The notes: a model not told the origin generated them from the sequence alone. A DNA stretch of 64,000 bases from Clostridium swellfunianum (GCF_023656515.1 NZ_JAMOFV010000006.1:3704036-3768035); one strand, 5' to 3'. Positions 15,772-24,492 are shown, counted from the stretch's first letter. Program-made: numbers and translations.

Positions 15772-16613
15772 TGAATGTAGCTATTCAAATTGAAAATTTA
15801 GTAAAAAGCTACGGATCGAATACTGTCATCAAAGACATCTCTTTTGCTGTAAATCGTGGTGAAATTTTTGCCTTGCTTGGTACAAATGGAGCAGGAAAAA
15901 CAACCACTCTTGAATGTATTGAAGGTATTCGAAAATATGAGGGTGGAAATATTACAATAAACGGAACAGTGGGGGTGCAGCTTCAATCCTCATCGCTTCC
16001 TGCAAATATTAAGGCAATAGAGGCATATAGATTGTTTTGCAAATGGAACAAGGCGCAAATAAATCTTGAACTGTTTAATATTTTTGAACTCCAACAATTA
16101 AAAGATAAACAATATAAAGAAATGTCTACAGGTCAAAAAAGGCGCTTGCATCTAGCGCTTGCACTCATAGGTAATCCTGACATCATATTCCTTGATGAAC
16201 CTACTGCGGGACTAGATGTAGAGGGAAGGGTGTCCCTCCATTCACAAATAAGAAAATTAAAAGAACAAGGAAAAACCATTATTATGGCAAGCCACGATAT
16301 GGCGGAGGTGGAAAGCCTTTGCGATAGAATTGCTATTCTCAAAGATGGTAAGATTGTTTTTATAGGCATAACAACCGAGCTAACCCGTGAAATGGGAAAG
16401 CAATGCAGAATTCTCATCAAGACTGAAAGACCACTGAAAAACGCTGACTGCGAACAAGGATATTGGGTATTTACTTCTGAAAATATAGGGGATACCTTGT
16501 ATGAATTGCTTGAAACCTGCAAGCTAACACAAAATATAGTTCTTGACGTAAAAATTGAAAGAACTACGCTTGAACAGATATTTATGGACATAGCAAGGGA
16601 GGGAAAATCATGA
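15771..16613 (+). CDS. ABC transporter ATP-binding protein
   Basis: 280 residues. Walker A is LLGTNGAGKTTTLE, the signature is MSTGQKRRLHLAL, Walker B is IIFLDEPTAGLD and the switch histidine is in MASHDMAEVE. The ~70-residue C-terminal tail is typical of drug-exporter ATPases (CcmA/YhcH type). It starts at ATG 15771 (TGATG overlap with merR; an adjacent GTG 15768 is less likely) and overlaps the permease gene by four bases, so the three genes form one tight operon. The expected product is an ABC-2 exporter induced by the MerR protein, probably for an antibiotic; the substrate is unknown. Confidence 0.93.
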   Translation: MNVAIQIENLVKSYGSNTVIKDISFAVNRGEIFALLGTNGAGKTTTLECIEGIRKYEGGNITINGTVGVQLQSSSLPANIKAIEAYRLFCKWNKAQINLELFNIFELQQLKDKQYKEMSTGQKRRLHLALALIGNPDIIFLDEPTAGLDVEGRVSLHSQIRKLKEQGKTIIMASHDMAEVESLCDRIAILKDGKIVFIGITTELTREMGKQCRILIKTERPLKNADCEQGYWVFTSENIGDTLYELLETCKLTQNIVLDVKIERTTLEQIFMDIAREGKS

Positions 16614-17326
16614 GTGCATTTTTATATGGAGTGTTTCTACAGTGGAAACTTGACATGAGAAACAAAGGCGTATTGCTTACCTATTATGTAGTACCGCTTG
16701 TATTCTTTGCTTTTATGGGCGGAATTTTTTCATCAATTAACCCTGAAGCAAAGAATACGTTAATTCAATCTATGACGGTGTTCGGAGTAACCATGGGAGC
16801 AATTTTAGGAGCACCTACACCATTAGTAGAATTGTATGGTAGCGAAATAAAAAAAGCCTACAAGGTGGGGGGGATACCATTATGGGTAGCAGCAGTAAAC
16901 AATTTTATCTCAGCTTTTATTCATCTTTACATTATGAGTCTTGTGATATTGCTTATAGCGCCACTTGCCTTTGATGCAAAAACCCCTGAAAATGTAGCTC
17001 TTTATTTTCTAGCTCTTGGAATATTTATTTTTGTTTGTTTGACAGTGGGGACGGGATTAGGGCTGCTTATCAAAAGCACATCAAAGCTTACAATGGTGTC
17101 ACAGTTTATATTCCTACCCTCAATTATGCTGGCTGGAATCATGTTCCCTGTAAGTATGCTTCCAAAAGTACTTGCAACCTTAAGTAGAATTTTTCCTGCC
17201 ACATGGGGATTTAAGCTTTTGACAAGTAAAGATTTTGATGTCAACATTTTAATACCGCTTGTCGTTATAATGTTTGTATCGATTTATATCAGCTATTATA
17301 AGTTATTAAGAATTAATCTAGAATAA
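16610..17326 (+). CDS. ABC-2 type exporter permease
   Basis: 238 residues with six predicted membrane helices in ABC-2 order; a conserved LPSIMLAGIMFPVSMLPKVL segment precedes the last helices. It pairs with the ATPase through the ATGA overlap at 16610. It would form the homodimeric membrane channel of the drug exporter controlled by the upstream MerR/TipA activator. Confidence 0.9.
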   Translation: MSAFLYGVFLQWKLDMRNKGVLLTYYVVPLVFFAFMGGIFSSINPEAKNTLIQSMTVFGVTMGAILGAPTPLVELYGSEIKKAYKVGGIPLWVAAVNNFISAFIHLYIMSLVILLIAPLAFDAKTPENVALYFLALGIFIFVCLTVGTGLGLLIKSTSKLTMVSQFIFLPSIMLAGIMFPVSMLPKVLATLSRIFPATWGFKLLTSKDFDVNILIPLVVIMFVSIYISYYKLLRINLE

Positions 17327-17421
17327 CTTAAATTAATGAGAAGATAATTTGCAAAAGTTTAGTAGAATTGAAAAACATGAGAACATACGCTCACAGAACA
17401 AATAAGCCAATGTACTGTCAT

Positions 17422-17507
17422 GGCTCTGGTGAAATAACTCAAATTCCACCAGAGTCCCTCAAAGGATTTCAATAAAAAGCTATACAACCTGTTAGTTGTA
17501 TGGCTTT
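17422..17507 (+). terminator. Two hairpins after the ABC exporter
   Basis: CTCTGGTG/CACCAGAG (17424-17464) and AAAGCTATACAAC/GTTGTATGGCTTT (17476-17507) are consecutive stem-loops downstream of the permease gene. Neither has a long T run, so they may be weak terminators or RNA 3'-end stabilisers. Confidence 0.35.
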
Positions 17508-17563
17508 GAAGACGTAATTTTAAATTATGCTACACTATATATTCTTACATCAGGGGCATCTTC

Positions 17564-17662
17564 TCAAAATGGAATGCGGTAATCTGAATAAATCTTTGCT
17601 GCAGCGGCTCTGTTTTTACTATTGATTTTAATAGTGATTTCAAGATAAGCTTTTACTCCCAT
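17564..17662 (-). pseudogene. N-terminal fragment of a small protein
   Basis: ATG 17662 has GGAGGAATTTTACT directly upstream, a strong translation start. It encodes 32 residues, MGVKAYLEITIKINSKNRAA then AAKIYSDYRIPF and stop. The sequence looks like the beginning of a longer cytosolic protein, and the reading after the stop (EDAPDVRIYSVA) is open for a few codons. I interpret it as a truncated gene with intact start signals. The family is not recognised with certainty. Confidence 0.45.
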
Positions 17663-17833
17663 AGTAAAATTCCTCCTTAAATAGTGTGTATTACTTATTG
17701 AACAATCAAAGTATATTAAAAAAACTATAGTAGTGAAAGATATAAGCAAATTTATGAGTAACTAATAAATTTCGTAGTAACTTGTAAATTGATAGCATAG
17801 GATTATAATTTATATATAAAAAGTCTTAGGGGG

Positions 17834-18061
17834 ATGGCTGTAGTATTAGCAGCAACCTTGAAAAGTTTAATTTCAGATAACATAGTAAAACGGGAACAAT
17901 ATGATGAAATTCCACCTAAAGTAGAGTATTCACTAACGGATAAGGGTAAATTTGTTGTGCCTATTTTGCAAAGTATTTGTAGGTGGTCTGGAGCTTATCA
18001 TAAAAATGAAAGTGAACATATAATGGCTCAATGTCAGAAATGTGACTATCACAATGAATAA
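17834..18061 (+). pseudogene. 5'-truncated HxlR-family regulator
   Basis: 75 codons. ATLKSLISDNIVKREQYDEI, PPKVEYSLTDKGK and PILQSICRW are the second half of the HxlR winged helix: end of the recognition helix, wing and dimerisation helix. The first ~40 residues of the domain, including the start of the DNA-binding helix, are absent, and the ORF begins at a chance ATG inside the domain. An AGGGGG precedes it, but without half of the HTH it should not bind DNA. It lies 31 bp before the DUF401 gene. Confidence 0.75.
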
Positions 18062-18092
18062 AACAACATTCTAGAAATGCAAAGGAGTCATT

Positions 18093-19298
18093 ATGGACAT
18101 TATTAAGTTGATATTAATTTTTTCATGTATAGTTATAGTAATAAAGCTAAAAAAACCTTTGTATGCATCAATATTGGCGGGCATATTAGGTACAATTTTG
18201 TTATATGGGATAAACCCATTAGTAGCCATTAAACTTATGAAGAATGGGGCTTTTAGCTTAGGTACAACGAATCTTGTTTTAGCTTTTTACACAATTACCT
18301 TTTTGCAGAGAATGATGGAAAAAAGAGAGCATTTGCTGCTAGTGGAAAAATCCTTAAGTAATTTATTTAATAGCAGAAGAGTAAATGCAATGGTTGCACC
18401 ATTTATAATTGGTTTATTACCATCTGCGGGTGCAGTGCTAATAGCTTCTCCAATCGTTGACAATGCTGGAGGAGATTATATAAGTAATGAAGAAAAGACT
18501 TTCATCACTAGTTACTTCAGACACATTTCTGAATCCTTTTTACCTACATACTCAACTATTTTACTAGCATTAAATCTTTCAGGCATAGATATGACAGCCT
18601 TTGTATTAGCAATGCTGCCTATGGTGGCTGTATTGTTTTGGCTAGGATATTTTATGCATGTTAAAAAGATTCCCAAAGATACTGGAATTAAAGAATCAAC
18701 TGACAAACTTGAAGACGTAAAAAATTTAATAATTAGCCTATGGCCAATTGCGGTGATCATAGTAATTATCTTAGGGTTAAAAGTCCCTGTTCACTATGCA
18801 GTTTTTCCTATTATAATACTTTCATTTATGATAAACAAATTTAGTTTTGATGAGATAAAACCAATGTTTATATCAGCAATAGAAGGCAAATTAATATTAA
18901 CTACTATTGTAATAATGATGTTTAAAGAAATTTTGACTTTTACAGGGGTTATTCAAAGATTACCTGAATACTTTTCAGCCTTGCCTATTCCACCAGTAAT
19001 TATTTTTATGCTAATATTTTTCTTTGGTACATTGGTGGCGGGGGCTAAAGGCATGATCGCAATAGCACTGCCTTTAGCATATGCCACTATTCCAAGCGGC
19101 GGATTAGCCTTAATGATACTGATTATGTGTACAACCTATATTGCTATGCAAATTTCACCAACTCATATTTGTTTGGCAATAGTAGTAGAGCACTATGGCA
19201 CTTCATTTATAGATTTGGTAAAAAAGACTATGCCTATAGTATTAATTTTTGTTGTAATCAGCTCTCTTTACAGTTACTTATTATTTTTACTGCTGTAA
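18093..19298 (+). CDS. DUF401-family membrane transporter-like protein
   Basis: 401 residues, about eleven hydrophobic segments. The family belongs to the ion-transporter-like superfamily. Features seen are APFIIGLLPSAGAVLIASPI near 100-120, a matching GTLVAGAKGMIAIALPL in the second half, and AMQISPTHICLAI near 355, a pseudo-symmetric pattern of re-entrant G/S/P-rich loops as in carboxylate or ion exchangers. DUF401 proteins have no assigned substrate. Start ATG 18093 follows AAAGGAG. Confidence 0.85.
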   Translation: MDIIKLILIFSCIVIVIKLKKPLYASILAGILGTILLYGINPLVAIKLMKNGAFSLGTTNLVLAFYTITFLQRMMEKREHLLLVEKSLSNLFNSRRVNAMVAPFIIGLLPSAGAVLIASPIVDNAGGDYISNEEKTFITSYFRHISESFLPTYSTILLALNLSGIDMTAFVLAMLPMVAVLFWLGYFMHVKKIPKDTGIKESTDKLEDVKNLIISLWPIAVIIVIILGLKVPVHYAVFPIIILSFMINKFSFDEIKPMFISAIEGKLILTTIVIMMFKEILTFTGVIQRLPEYFSALPIPPVIIFMLIFFFGTLVAGAKGMIAIALPLAYATIPSGGLALMILIMCTTYIAMQISPTHICLAIVVEHYGTSFIDLVKKTMPIVLIFVVISSLYSYLLFLLL

Positions 19299-19369
19299 GT
19301 CCTCATAATGTCTTCAATCAGAAAAAGAGAATTGTCATTATAGTAAACATATGCAACGAGGCTTTTTCT

Positions 19370-19445
19370 CTCGCAGAAGAAAAAGTTAACAATTTAACTT
19401 TTTAAAAATATAAAAATTTAAAAAGTTAACTTTCTACTCTGCGAG
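19370..19445. repeat. CTCGCAG stem-loop element, copy 2
   Basis: The ends CTCGCAG and CTGCGAG are inverted repeats; the interior has two GTTAAC palindromes and TTTAAC/TTTAAA blocks that can themselves pair. The element is followed by GACTTTAGGTCTG (19446-19458), also present after copy 3. Confidence 0.8.
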
Positions 19446-19573
19446 GACTTTAGGTCTGCGTGCAAATTTTCAATGAATAAAACATGTTGGCACGGCGTAA
19501 ATATTTAATTGATAAAAGCTTCAATATGAGAGAATACTACGATTGGCATAGAAAATATTTTGAGGTGAAAGTT

Positions 19574-19963
19574 ATGGAAAACATTAAGTACGAAGTTGAA
19601 ACAAAAAAATCCTTTGAAGAAGCGCTGGAAAGCGTTATAAAAAGCTTGGAGGAGCAGAAGTTTGGTGTGCTGTGGAAACTGAATTTTAAAGATAAATTAA
19701 AGGAAAAGGGTATAGAATTTGAAAATAACTTTATGATATTGGAGGTTTGCAACCCGCATAAGGCAAAGGAAGTGCTATCGAAGCATTTAGATGTAGGATA
19801 TTTTTTACCCTGCAAGCTAGTAGTATATGAAGAAAAGGGAACGGTCAAAATAGGCATGATTAGTCCTGATAAGCTTATTGGGCTTTTAAATCATGAAGAC
19901 CTAAGTGAAACTGCTAAGGAAGTTCAGAAGATAATGGTTGCTGCAATTAACAATGCTAAATAA
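19574..19963 (+). CDS. DUF302 domain protein
   Basis: 129 residues. The DUF302 fold is recognised from the N-terminal KYEVETKKSFEEALESVIKS, FGVLWKLNFKDKLKEKG, ILEVCNPHKAKEVL and LPCKLVVYEEKGTVKIG segments in this order. The family is small, cytosolic and of unknown function. The ORF is open from 19484, but ATG 19574 with TGAGGTGAAAG upstream matches the family start. Monocistronic and ended by a strong terminator. Confidence 0.85.
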   Translation: MENIKYEVETKKSFEEALESVIKSLEEQKFGVLWKLNFKDKLKEKGIEFENNFMILEVCNPHKAKEVLSKHLDVGYFLPCKLVVYEEKGTVKIGMISPDKLIGLLNHEDLSETAKEVQKIMVAAINNAK

Positions 19964-19985
19964 ATTATAGTATTAAAAACAATAG

Positions 19986-20016
19986 AAGCTTGGTTATTAA
20001 AACCAAGCTTTGTTTT
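19986..20016. terminator. Bidirectional terminator
   Basis: AAGCTTGGTT/AACCAAGCTT form a perfect 10-bp stem around ATTAA, with T-rich DNA on the + side. It separates the convergent DUF302 and rhodanese genes. Confidence 0.85.
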
Positions 20017-20416
20017 ATTTCAAAGGATACTTCCAAGACATTAGTCCTCTTTTTAAGTGATAAATATTAGTGAACTCATTTTTTGCTAGAGTATTAACTG
20101 CCGAGGGGCTTCTCCCACCTGATGCGCAGTGTACAAGTATAGGAGTAGATTTAAACTTGTTAAGCTCATTTATTCTAGTGGATAACTGCTGCAATGGAAT
20201 ATTCTTAGCTTTTGGTATGTGACCTGATTCAAACTCACCTTTTGTTCTCACGTCAAGTACAACTAAATTTTTATTTTCGTTTATCAATTTATAAGCTTCA
20301 TCAGCCGATATGTTTTTTACATTCTTGTTATTAAACATAAAAAATCTCTTCCTAAAGAAATTAAACGCAAAGAAAGCAACTATTAGCCATAATAATGTAT
20401 TTTGCAATGCAATCAC
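20015..20416 (-). CDS. Membrane-anchored rhodanese-like protein
   Basis: 133 residues. One N-terminal membrane helix (about 5-24) is followed by a single rhodanese domain. VVLDVRTKGEFESGHIPKA and the active-site loop VHCASGGRS with catalytic C97 are intact, so sulfur transfer is possible. The cytosolic or external side of the domain cannot be fixed. RBS-like AGGAGTG precedes ATG 20416. Confidence 0.88.
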   Translation of the reverse strand: MIALQNTLLWLIVAFFAFNFFRKRFFMFNNKNVKNISADEAYKLINENKNLVVLDVRTKGEFESGHIPKAKNIPLQQLSTRINELNKFKSTPILVHCASGGRSPSAVNTLAKNEFTNIYHLKRGLMSWKYPLK

Positions 20417-20608
20417 TCCTATTTAAAATTTACATATTCAAATATTACGATACAATAATATCATAAAGCAATTCGAAAGTAAACCCTATATGGGTATCTT
20501 GTGCAACAGGAGTTGGGGACGATTATCAAATTCTTGTTTTTTCGGCGAAGAAATAAATAATTTGTGTTTACAAGAATGTATCCAGGAATATAGATAAAAA
20601 TAATATTC

Positions 20609-20646
20609 AAGTAAGTATATGGAAAAGCGTTCAGTTAATGTATAAT
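20609..20646 (+). promoter_or_regulatory. 38-bp repeated promoter-like box, copy 4
   Basis: Begins AAGTAAGTATATGGAAAA and ends AATGTATAAT, identical in length to the other copies. The right arm of the inverted repeat is altered (GCGTTCAGTT), so the dyad is lost. It is 52 bp upstream of the 72-residue ORF, and no terminator hairpin precedes it. Confidence 0.55.
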
Positions 20647-20698
20647 TTGATTAGTGATTAGAAAAAAGGGATTAGTTAGATTTTAAGGGGGAAACAAT

Positions 20699-20917
20699 TT
20701 GCGAAAGATAAAAAAAGGAGATATAATTACTTTGCTTATAGCAGGTTTTATAGCTGCAGGCATAGATAAGGCTTTACATAAGTATATAGGATACAAATAT
20801 AATTTTCTTTTAGATACTTTTGATATGAAAAAATTATTATTGGAACTATTAGTGGTATTTATATGTTCTTCATTTGTTTATATAGTAATGGTAGTCTGGT
20901 ATAAATTTAAAAAATAG
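20699..20917 (+). CDS. Small two-helix membrane protein (72 residues)
   Basis: TTG 20699 follows AAGGGGG by six bases. The protein has a basic start (MRKIKKGD), a hydrophobic helix (IITLLIAGFIAAGID), a short soluble loop and a second helix (LLELLVVFICSSFVYIVMVV) with a basic end. It has no recognised family. It is driven by the fourth 38-bp box, like the 41-residue ORF at 11640, and so may belong to the same regulon. Confidence 0.65.
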   Translation: MRKIKKGDIITLLIAGFIAAGIDKALHKYIGYKYNFLLDTFDMKKLLLELLVVFICSSFVYIVMVVWYKFKK

Positions 20918-21096
20918 ACAACCTTTTTATCAAGTTGTTATTTTCAGTACACTACATATTAGATTTAGTAAAATAAGGCGAGTTTAATAATAATAAGTTA
21001 ATAGCTAGTTAGGAGAAAAAATCAGACCATATAAAAGTAGATTATTATATTCCAGCTAACTCTGTAAATAGTGTAAATTAGGTGGTGAGGAGCAGT

Positions 21097-21543
21097 ATGA
21101 AGAAACTTATAATTAGAGAATGCTCAATAGAGGATTTGGAGGATATTTTATTATTACAACATCAATGGGTAAAAGAAGACATAACTCACGGACTTATTCC
21201 TGTTGAAAAAAGTTATATAGAAACTAAACTTGGCAAGTATTTTTTAGTTGCTGAATCAGATAGTAAAATCATAGGTTTTGTATACGGTTCAATTCACACA
21301 GCAGATAATATGGCTGTCATTGATAACGGACAGTTATATATAGAAGTAGAAGATATTTATGTGGCATCAGATTATAGGGGTACAGGACTAGGAAGCAGTT
21401 TATTGGATGAGATATTACATATTGCAAAGGGCAATGGGATTGATAGGTCCTTAATATATTCATCAACAAAAGATATGGAAGGCATTATAAGTTTTTATAA
21501 AAAGCATAATTACAAAACATGGTATATTCAAATGTTTAAATAA
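21097..21543 (+). CDS. GNAT-family N-acetyltransferase
   Basis: 148 residues. The acetyl-CoA-binding motif is LYIEVEDIYVASDYRGTGLG with SSLLDEILHIAKGNG after it; the start KKLIIRECSIEDLEDIL is usual for GNAT. The substrate is unknown. ATG 21097 is preferred because GTGAGGAG lies just upstream; the ORF is open from GTG 21082. Monocistronic. Confidence 0.88.
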   Translation: MKKLIIRECSIEDLEDILLLQHQWVKEDITHGLIPVEKSYIETKLGKYFLVAESDSKIIGFVYGSIHTADNMAVIDNGQLYIEVEDIYVASDYRGTGLGSSLLDEILHIAKGNGIDRSLIYSSTKDMEGIISFYKKHNYKTWYIQMFK

Positions 21544-21580
21544 AACTGTGCTTTGAATTTCACTAATATGAATCAAAATA

Positions 21581-21606
21581 GGCAGCCAATCGAGGCTGTC
21601 TTTAAA
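21581..21606 (+). terminator. Possible terminator after GNAT gene
   Basis: GGCAGCC and GGCTGTC pair around AATCGA, followed by TTTAAATTT. The stem is short. Confidence 0.45.
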
Positions 21607-21773
21607 TTTGAACATTTTTCTTGAACAGAGCTGAAATTAGGTGGGAAATTTATGCATATATTTACTAAATATTTGAATATAGGATTCCATATGCTTTATA
21701 ATGGAATAAATGAATCATTGTAAATTATTCTGAAGTATTAATCAATTATTGAATGATAATGGGAGGTGAATAT

Positions 21774-22088
21774 ATGTTCTGTCCAAAATGTAAGAGTGAG
21801 TATGAAGACGGATATTATATCTGTGCGGATTGTGGAACTGAATTAGTAGAAGAAGAAAAGCTACCAAGTAACAAAGAATTTGAATATGTAGAACTTACTA
21901 CAGTCGCAGAAACTAATAATTTAGGATTAGTAGCATTAGCGAAATCTGTTTTAGATTCTGAGGGAATAAAATATTATGCAAACGATACACAGTTTTATAT
22001 TGCAAGAGGTGCGCTTTTTGTACAAATCCAAGTGCCAATATCAGATGCAATAAAAGCAAAAGAATTATTAAAAGATATAGGACTATAA
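21774..22088 (+). CDS. Zinc-ribbon / DUF2007 protein
   Basis: 104 residues. The N-terminus MFCPKCKSEYEDGYYICADC has two CxxC knuckles (a zinc ribbon). The C-terminal part (VELTTVAETNNLGLVALAKS, then an LDSEGIKYY segment and LFVQIQVPISDAIKAKELL) is a DUF2007 signal-transduction-like domain. Function unknown. ATG 21774 has GGGAGGTG upstream; the frame opens at 21753. Confidence 0.85.
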   Translation: MFCPKCKSEYEDGYYICADCGTELVEEEKLPSNKEFEYVELTTVAETNNLGLVALAKSVLDSEGIKYYANDTQFYIARGALFVQIQVPISDAIKAKELLKDIGL

Positions 22089-22144
22089 AATATATTAGTG
22101 CATAATGTCCTAATATTATTCATCAAATGAGAGGGGATATTTTT

Positions 22145-22342
22145 ATGTATGAAAATAAGATTGTGAGAATCGAATTGAAATATGGAATTGTAGAAATGAA
22201 GCCCGAACAGGATTACCAAGAAGTTATAGAAAAATATACTAAAGATGGTTGGAGATTTGTCCAAGTGTTTGCACCTCCTATTGCTGGCAATGGTTATGCT
22301 ACTTTTTATGATTTGATTTTTGAAAGGCAAACAAATGAATAA
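22145..22342 (+). CDS. DUF4177 small protein
   Basis: 65 residues, one small alpha/beta domain: KIVRIELKYGIVEMKPEQDY followed by EVIEKYTKDGWRFVQVFAP. This is the DUF4177 pattern, in which a hydrophobic beta-strand precedes a helix ending in DGWRF. Function unknown. ATG 22145 follows GAGAGGGGAT and is preferred over ATG 22127, which lies in that site. Confidence 0.8.
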   Translation: MYENKIVRIELKYGIVEMKPEQDYQEVIEKYTKDGWRFVQVFAPPIAGNGYATFYDLIFERQTNE

Positions 22343-22450
22343 TTACCTGTTTTGTAAAAGATTATGGCAAGTTTGAATTTGTTAATCCATTAGATTGTCT
22401 GCAAACTTATACTTTAAAAATACAAGTTAATTAAGAAAGCGAGGCACACC

Positions 22451-22888
22451 ATGGTTAAAGTGAACTTTTGTGAATTAAATACTGTAGAAGACAATAAATT
22501 AGCATTCGCTGTTATAATGACAAAATTTAATGGACAGTGGCTTTATGTAAGGCATAAGGACAGAAATACTTGGGAAATTCCAGGTGGACATAGAGAAGAA
22601 AATGAGAATATTAATGATACTGCTTCAAGAGAATTATTCGAGGAAACAGGAGCTACAAAGTTTAAATTGACGCCAATATGCACCTATTCTGTAGAAAGAG
22701 ATGAGACAGTTGATTACACTGAATCTTTTGGACAATTATTTTATTCGGAAGTAGAAGCAGTGGATAGTCTGCTTCATTTTGAAATAAGTGAAATTAAATT
22801 ATTTGAGGAGATTCCAGATAATTTAACCTATCCTTTGATTCAACCATTTTTGTATAAGAAGGTTTTAGAGTTTTTAAAAGAGCTATAA
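22451..22888 (+). CDS. NUDIX hydrolase
   Basis: 145 residues. A complete Nudix box is in GGHREENENINDTASRELFE followed by ETGA, preceded by KDRNTWEIPGG. The type resembles MutT/8-oxo-dGTPase relatives that clean nucleotide pools, though substrates of such short members are hard to predict. It starts at ATG 22451 after GAAAGCGAGG. Confidence 0.88.
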   Translation: MVKVNFCELNTVEDNKLAFAVIMTKFNGQWLYVRHKDRNTWEIPGGHREENENINDTASRELFEETGATKFKLTPICTYSVERDETVDYTESFGQLFYSEVEAVDSLLHFEISEIKLFEEIPDNLTYPLIQPFLYKKVLEFLKEL

Positions 22889-22974
22889 GCTTTCGGCAAG
22901 GCGTAGTTGGAGGTTTTACCTCACAGTTAGTAAAAAGTGAGACACAATGATTGTTTATATATTAGGAGGCCGCT

Positions 22975-23490
22975 ATGCAAGAGTATAAAACTAAAGAAGA
23001 ATTGATTGAGGAAATTGAGAAAACCTCAAAGTTATTCATTGCAGAATTTGATGATATAACTGAATCTGATAAAGACAAATTGCTGGAAGGCGTAGATCGT
23101 ACGCCAGCGCAGATGCTTGCATACCAGCTTGGGTGGCTTAATTTGATTATGAGTTGGGATAAAGATGAGCTTTCAGGCAAAGAAGTTATAACACCTGCTC
23201 CAAACTACAAGTGGAATAAGTTAGGTGGATTATACAATAGCTTCTATGAACAGTATGAAGCTTATACCTTATATGAACTGAAAAATTTGTATAAGGATTT
23301 AGTAAGTACATTCATTGAGTGGACAAACAACTTTTCAAAGGATGAGTTATACGGGCAGGGCATTAGGAGGTGGGCAGCGTCTACGCCATCTAAGTGGCCA
23401 ATATGGAAATGGATTCATATAAATACAGTTGCTCCATTCAAATCATTTCGCACTAAAATAAGAAAATGGAAAAAATTAAATGCACAATAA
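22975..23490 (+). CDS. ClbS/DfsB-family four-helix bundle protein (DUF1706)
   Basis: 171 residues. KEELIEEIEKTSKLFIAEFD at the start, DRTPAQMLAYQLGWLNLIM with a possible metal-site region, and the C-terminal IWKWIHINTVAPFKSFRTKIRKWKK are typical of the ClbS/DfsB family (formerly DUF1706). ClbS of E. coli hydrolyses the cyclopropane warhead of colibactin for self-protection; most family members are of unknown function, and there is no colibactin-like pathway here. AGGAGGC precedes ATG 22975. Confidence 0.85.
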   Translation: MQEYKTKEELIEEIEKTSKLFIAEFDDITESDKDKLLEGVDRTPAQMLAYQLGWLNLIMSWDKDELSGKEVITPAPNYKWNKLGGLYNSFYEQYEAYTLYELKNLYKDLVSTFIEWTNNFSKDELYGQGIRRWAASTPSKWPIWKWIHINTVAPFKSFRTKIRKWKKLNAQ

Positions 23491-23546
23491 AAATTCATAT
23501 TAATATTCTTGCAGCTTAAAATTTAAGCACTATGGGGGTTAAATGA

Positions 23547-24488
23547 ATGGTCAGCTTATTAGAAAAAGTTGTTTTAGGACATACAAAGCAGTGGATATTA
23601 GCAAGGGGCAGCAGCGAGCAGAATTCTATAATTTTATTTTTGCATGGTGGACCAGGACTGCCAATGATGCCTTTTCATCAACATTTTCAAAGGGATATAG
23701 AGGACAAGTATTTAGTTGTACATTGGGATCAGAGGGGAGCAGGCAAATCCTATTCAGAGGATATACCAGCTGACAGCATGAATTTATCACAGCTGTTATC
23801 AGACGCTCAGGAATTAGTTCATTTATTAAAAAAGAAGTATAAGAAAGATAAAATATACTTGGCAGGACATTCTTGGGGAACTATCCTTGGTATTAACCTG
23901 GTTCATAATCATCCTGAGGATTTTTATGGCTTTATTAGCATTGGGCAAGTTGTTGATTTCTCACAAGCATTAAATATATCCCATGCTTTTGCGCTGGGAA
24001 AAGCAAAACAGCAAGGCTGCGAGGAAGCAGTAAATGAGCTTATTGGAATTGGTGAGCCGCCATTTAATGTGGATGATACGAAGCTGTCTATAATTCTTAA
24101 GAATGTGGGAAGATTCGGTGGCAGGATGCATAACGAAATAAGTTTTCCTAGCATTGCAAAGAAGTGTGAGGAGTATACAGAAGAAGATATAGAAAATATA
24201 CCAAAGGGCTTGGCTTTTTCAGATATACATCTTTGGAAGGAGGTAATTAATTCAAGAATGATGGACAACTATTTGGAGTTTGAGATACCTATATATTTTT
24301 TATGCGGCAAGTATGATTATATAACTCCAACTGTGTTAGTTGAGGAATACTGCAAAAAAATTAATGCACCAGTGAAAAAAGTGATTGTGTTAGAAAACTC
24401 TGCGCATTTTCCATATATTGAAGAACCAAAAGCCTTTTCAAAGGCGATAATAGATATTTTAGAGAGCCATAAGGATAATTTATGGTAA
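23547..24488 (+). CDS. Alpha/beta hydrolase of the prolyl aminopeptidase (S33) type
   Basis: 313 residues. The oxyanion region FLHGGPG (32-38), WDQRGAGKS (60-68) and nucleophile elbow AGHSWG (S109) are S33 peptidase hallmarks. A C-terminal IYFLCGKYDYITP supplies the acid and ENSAHFPYIEEP the histidine. Proline-specific aminopeptidase or ester hydrolase activity is likely. ATG 23547 is preferred, overlapping an ATG at 23543 in another frame. It is ended by a bidirectional terminator. Confidence 0.9.
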   Translation: MVSLLEKVVLGHTKQWILARGSSEQNSIILFLHGGPGLPMMPFHQHFQRDIEDKYLVVHWDQRGAGKSYSEDIPADSMNLSQLLSDAQELVHLLKKKYKKDKIYLAGHSWGTILGINLVHNHPEDFYGFISIGQVVDFSQALNISHAFALGKAKQQGCEEAVNELIGIGEPPFNVDDTKLSIILKNVGRFGGRMHNEISFPSIAKKCEEYTEEDIENIPKGLAFSDIHLWKEVINSRMMDNYLEFEIPIYFLCGKYDYITPTVLVEEYCKKINAPVKKVIVLENSAHFPYIEEPKAFSKAIIDILESHKDNLW

Positions 24489-24492
24489 GTTT

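Noticed and set aside
21655-21720. A possible fifth copy of the 38-bp box before the DUF2007 gene
   Set aside because: It shares only a CATATGC-like stretch and TATAATGG; the length and the dyad do not match.
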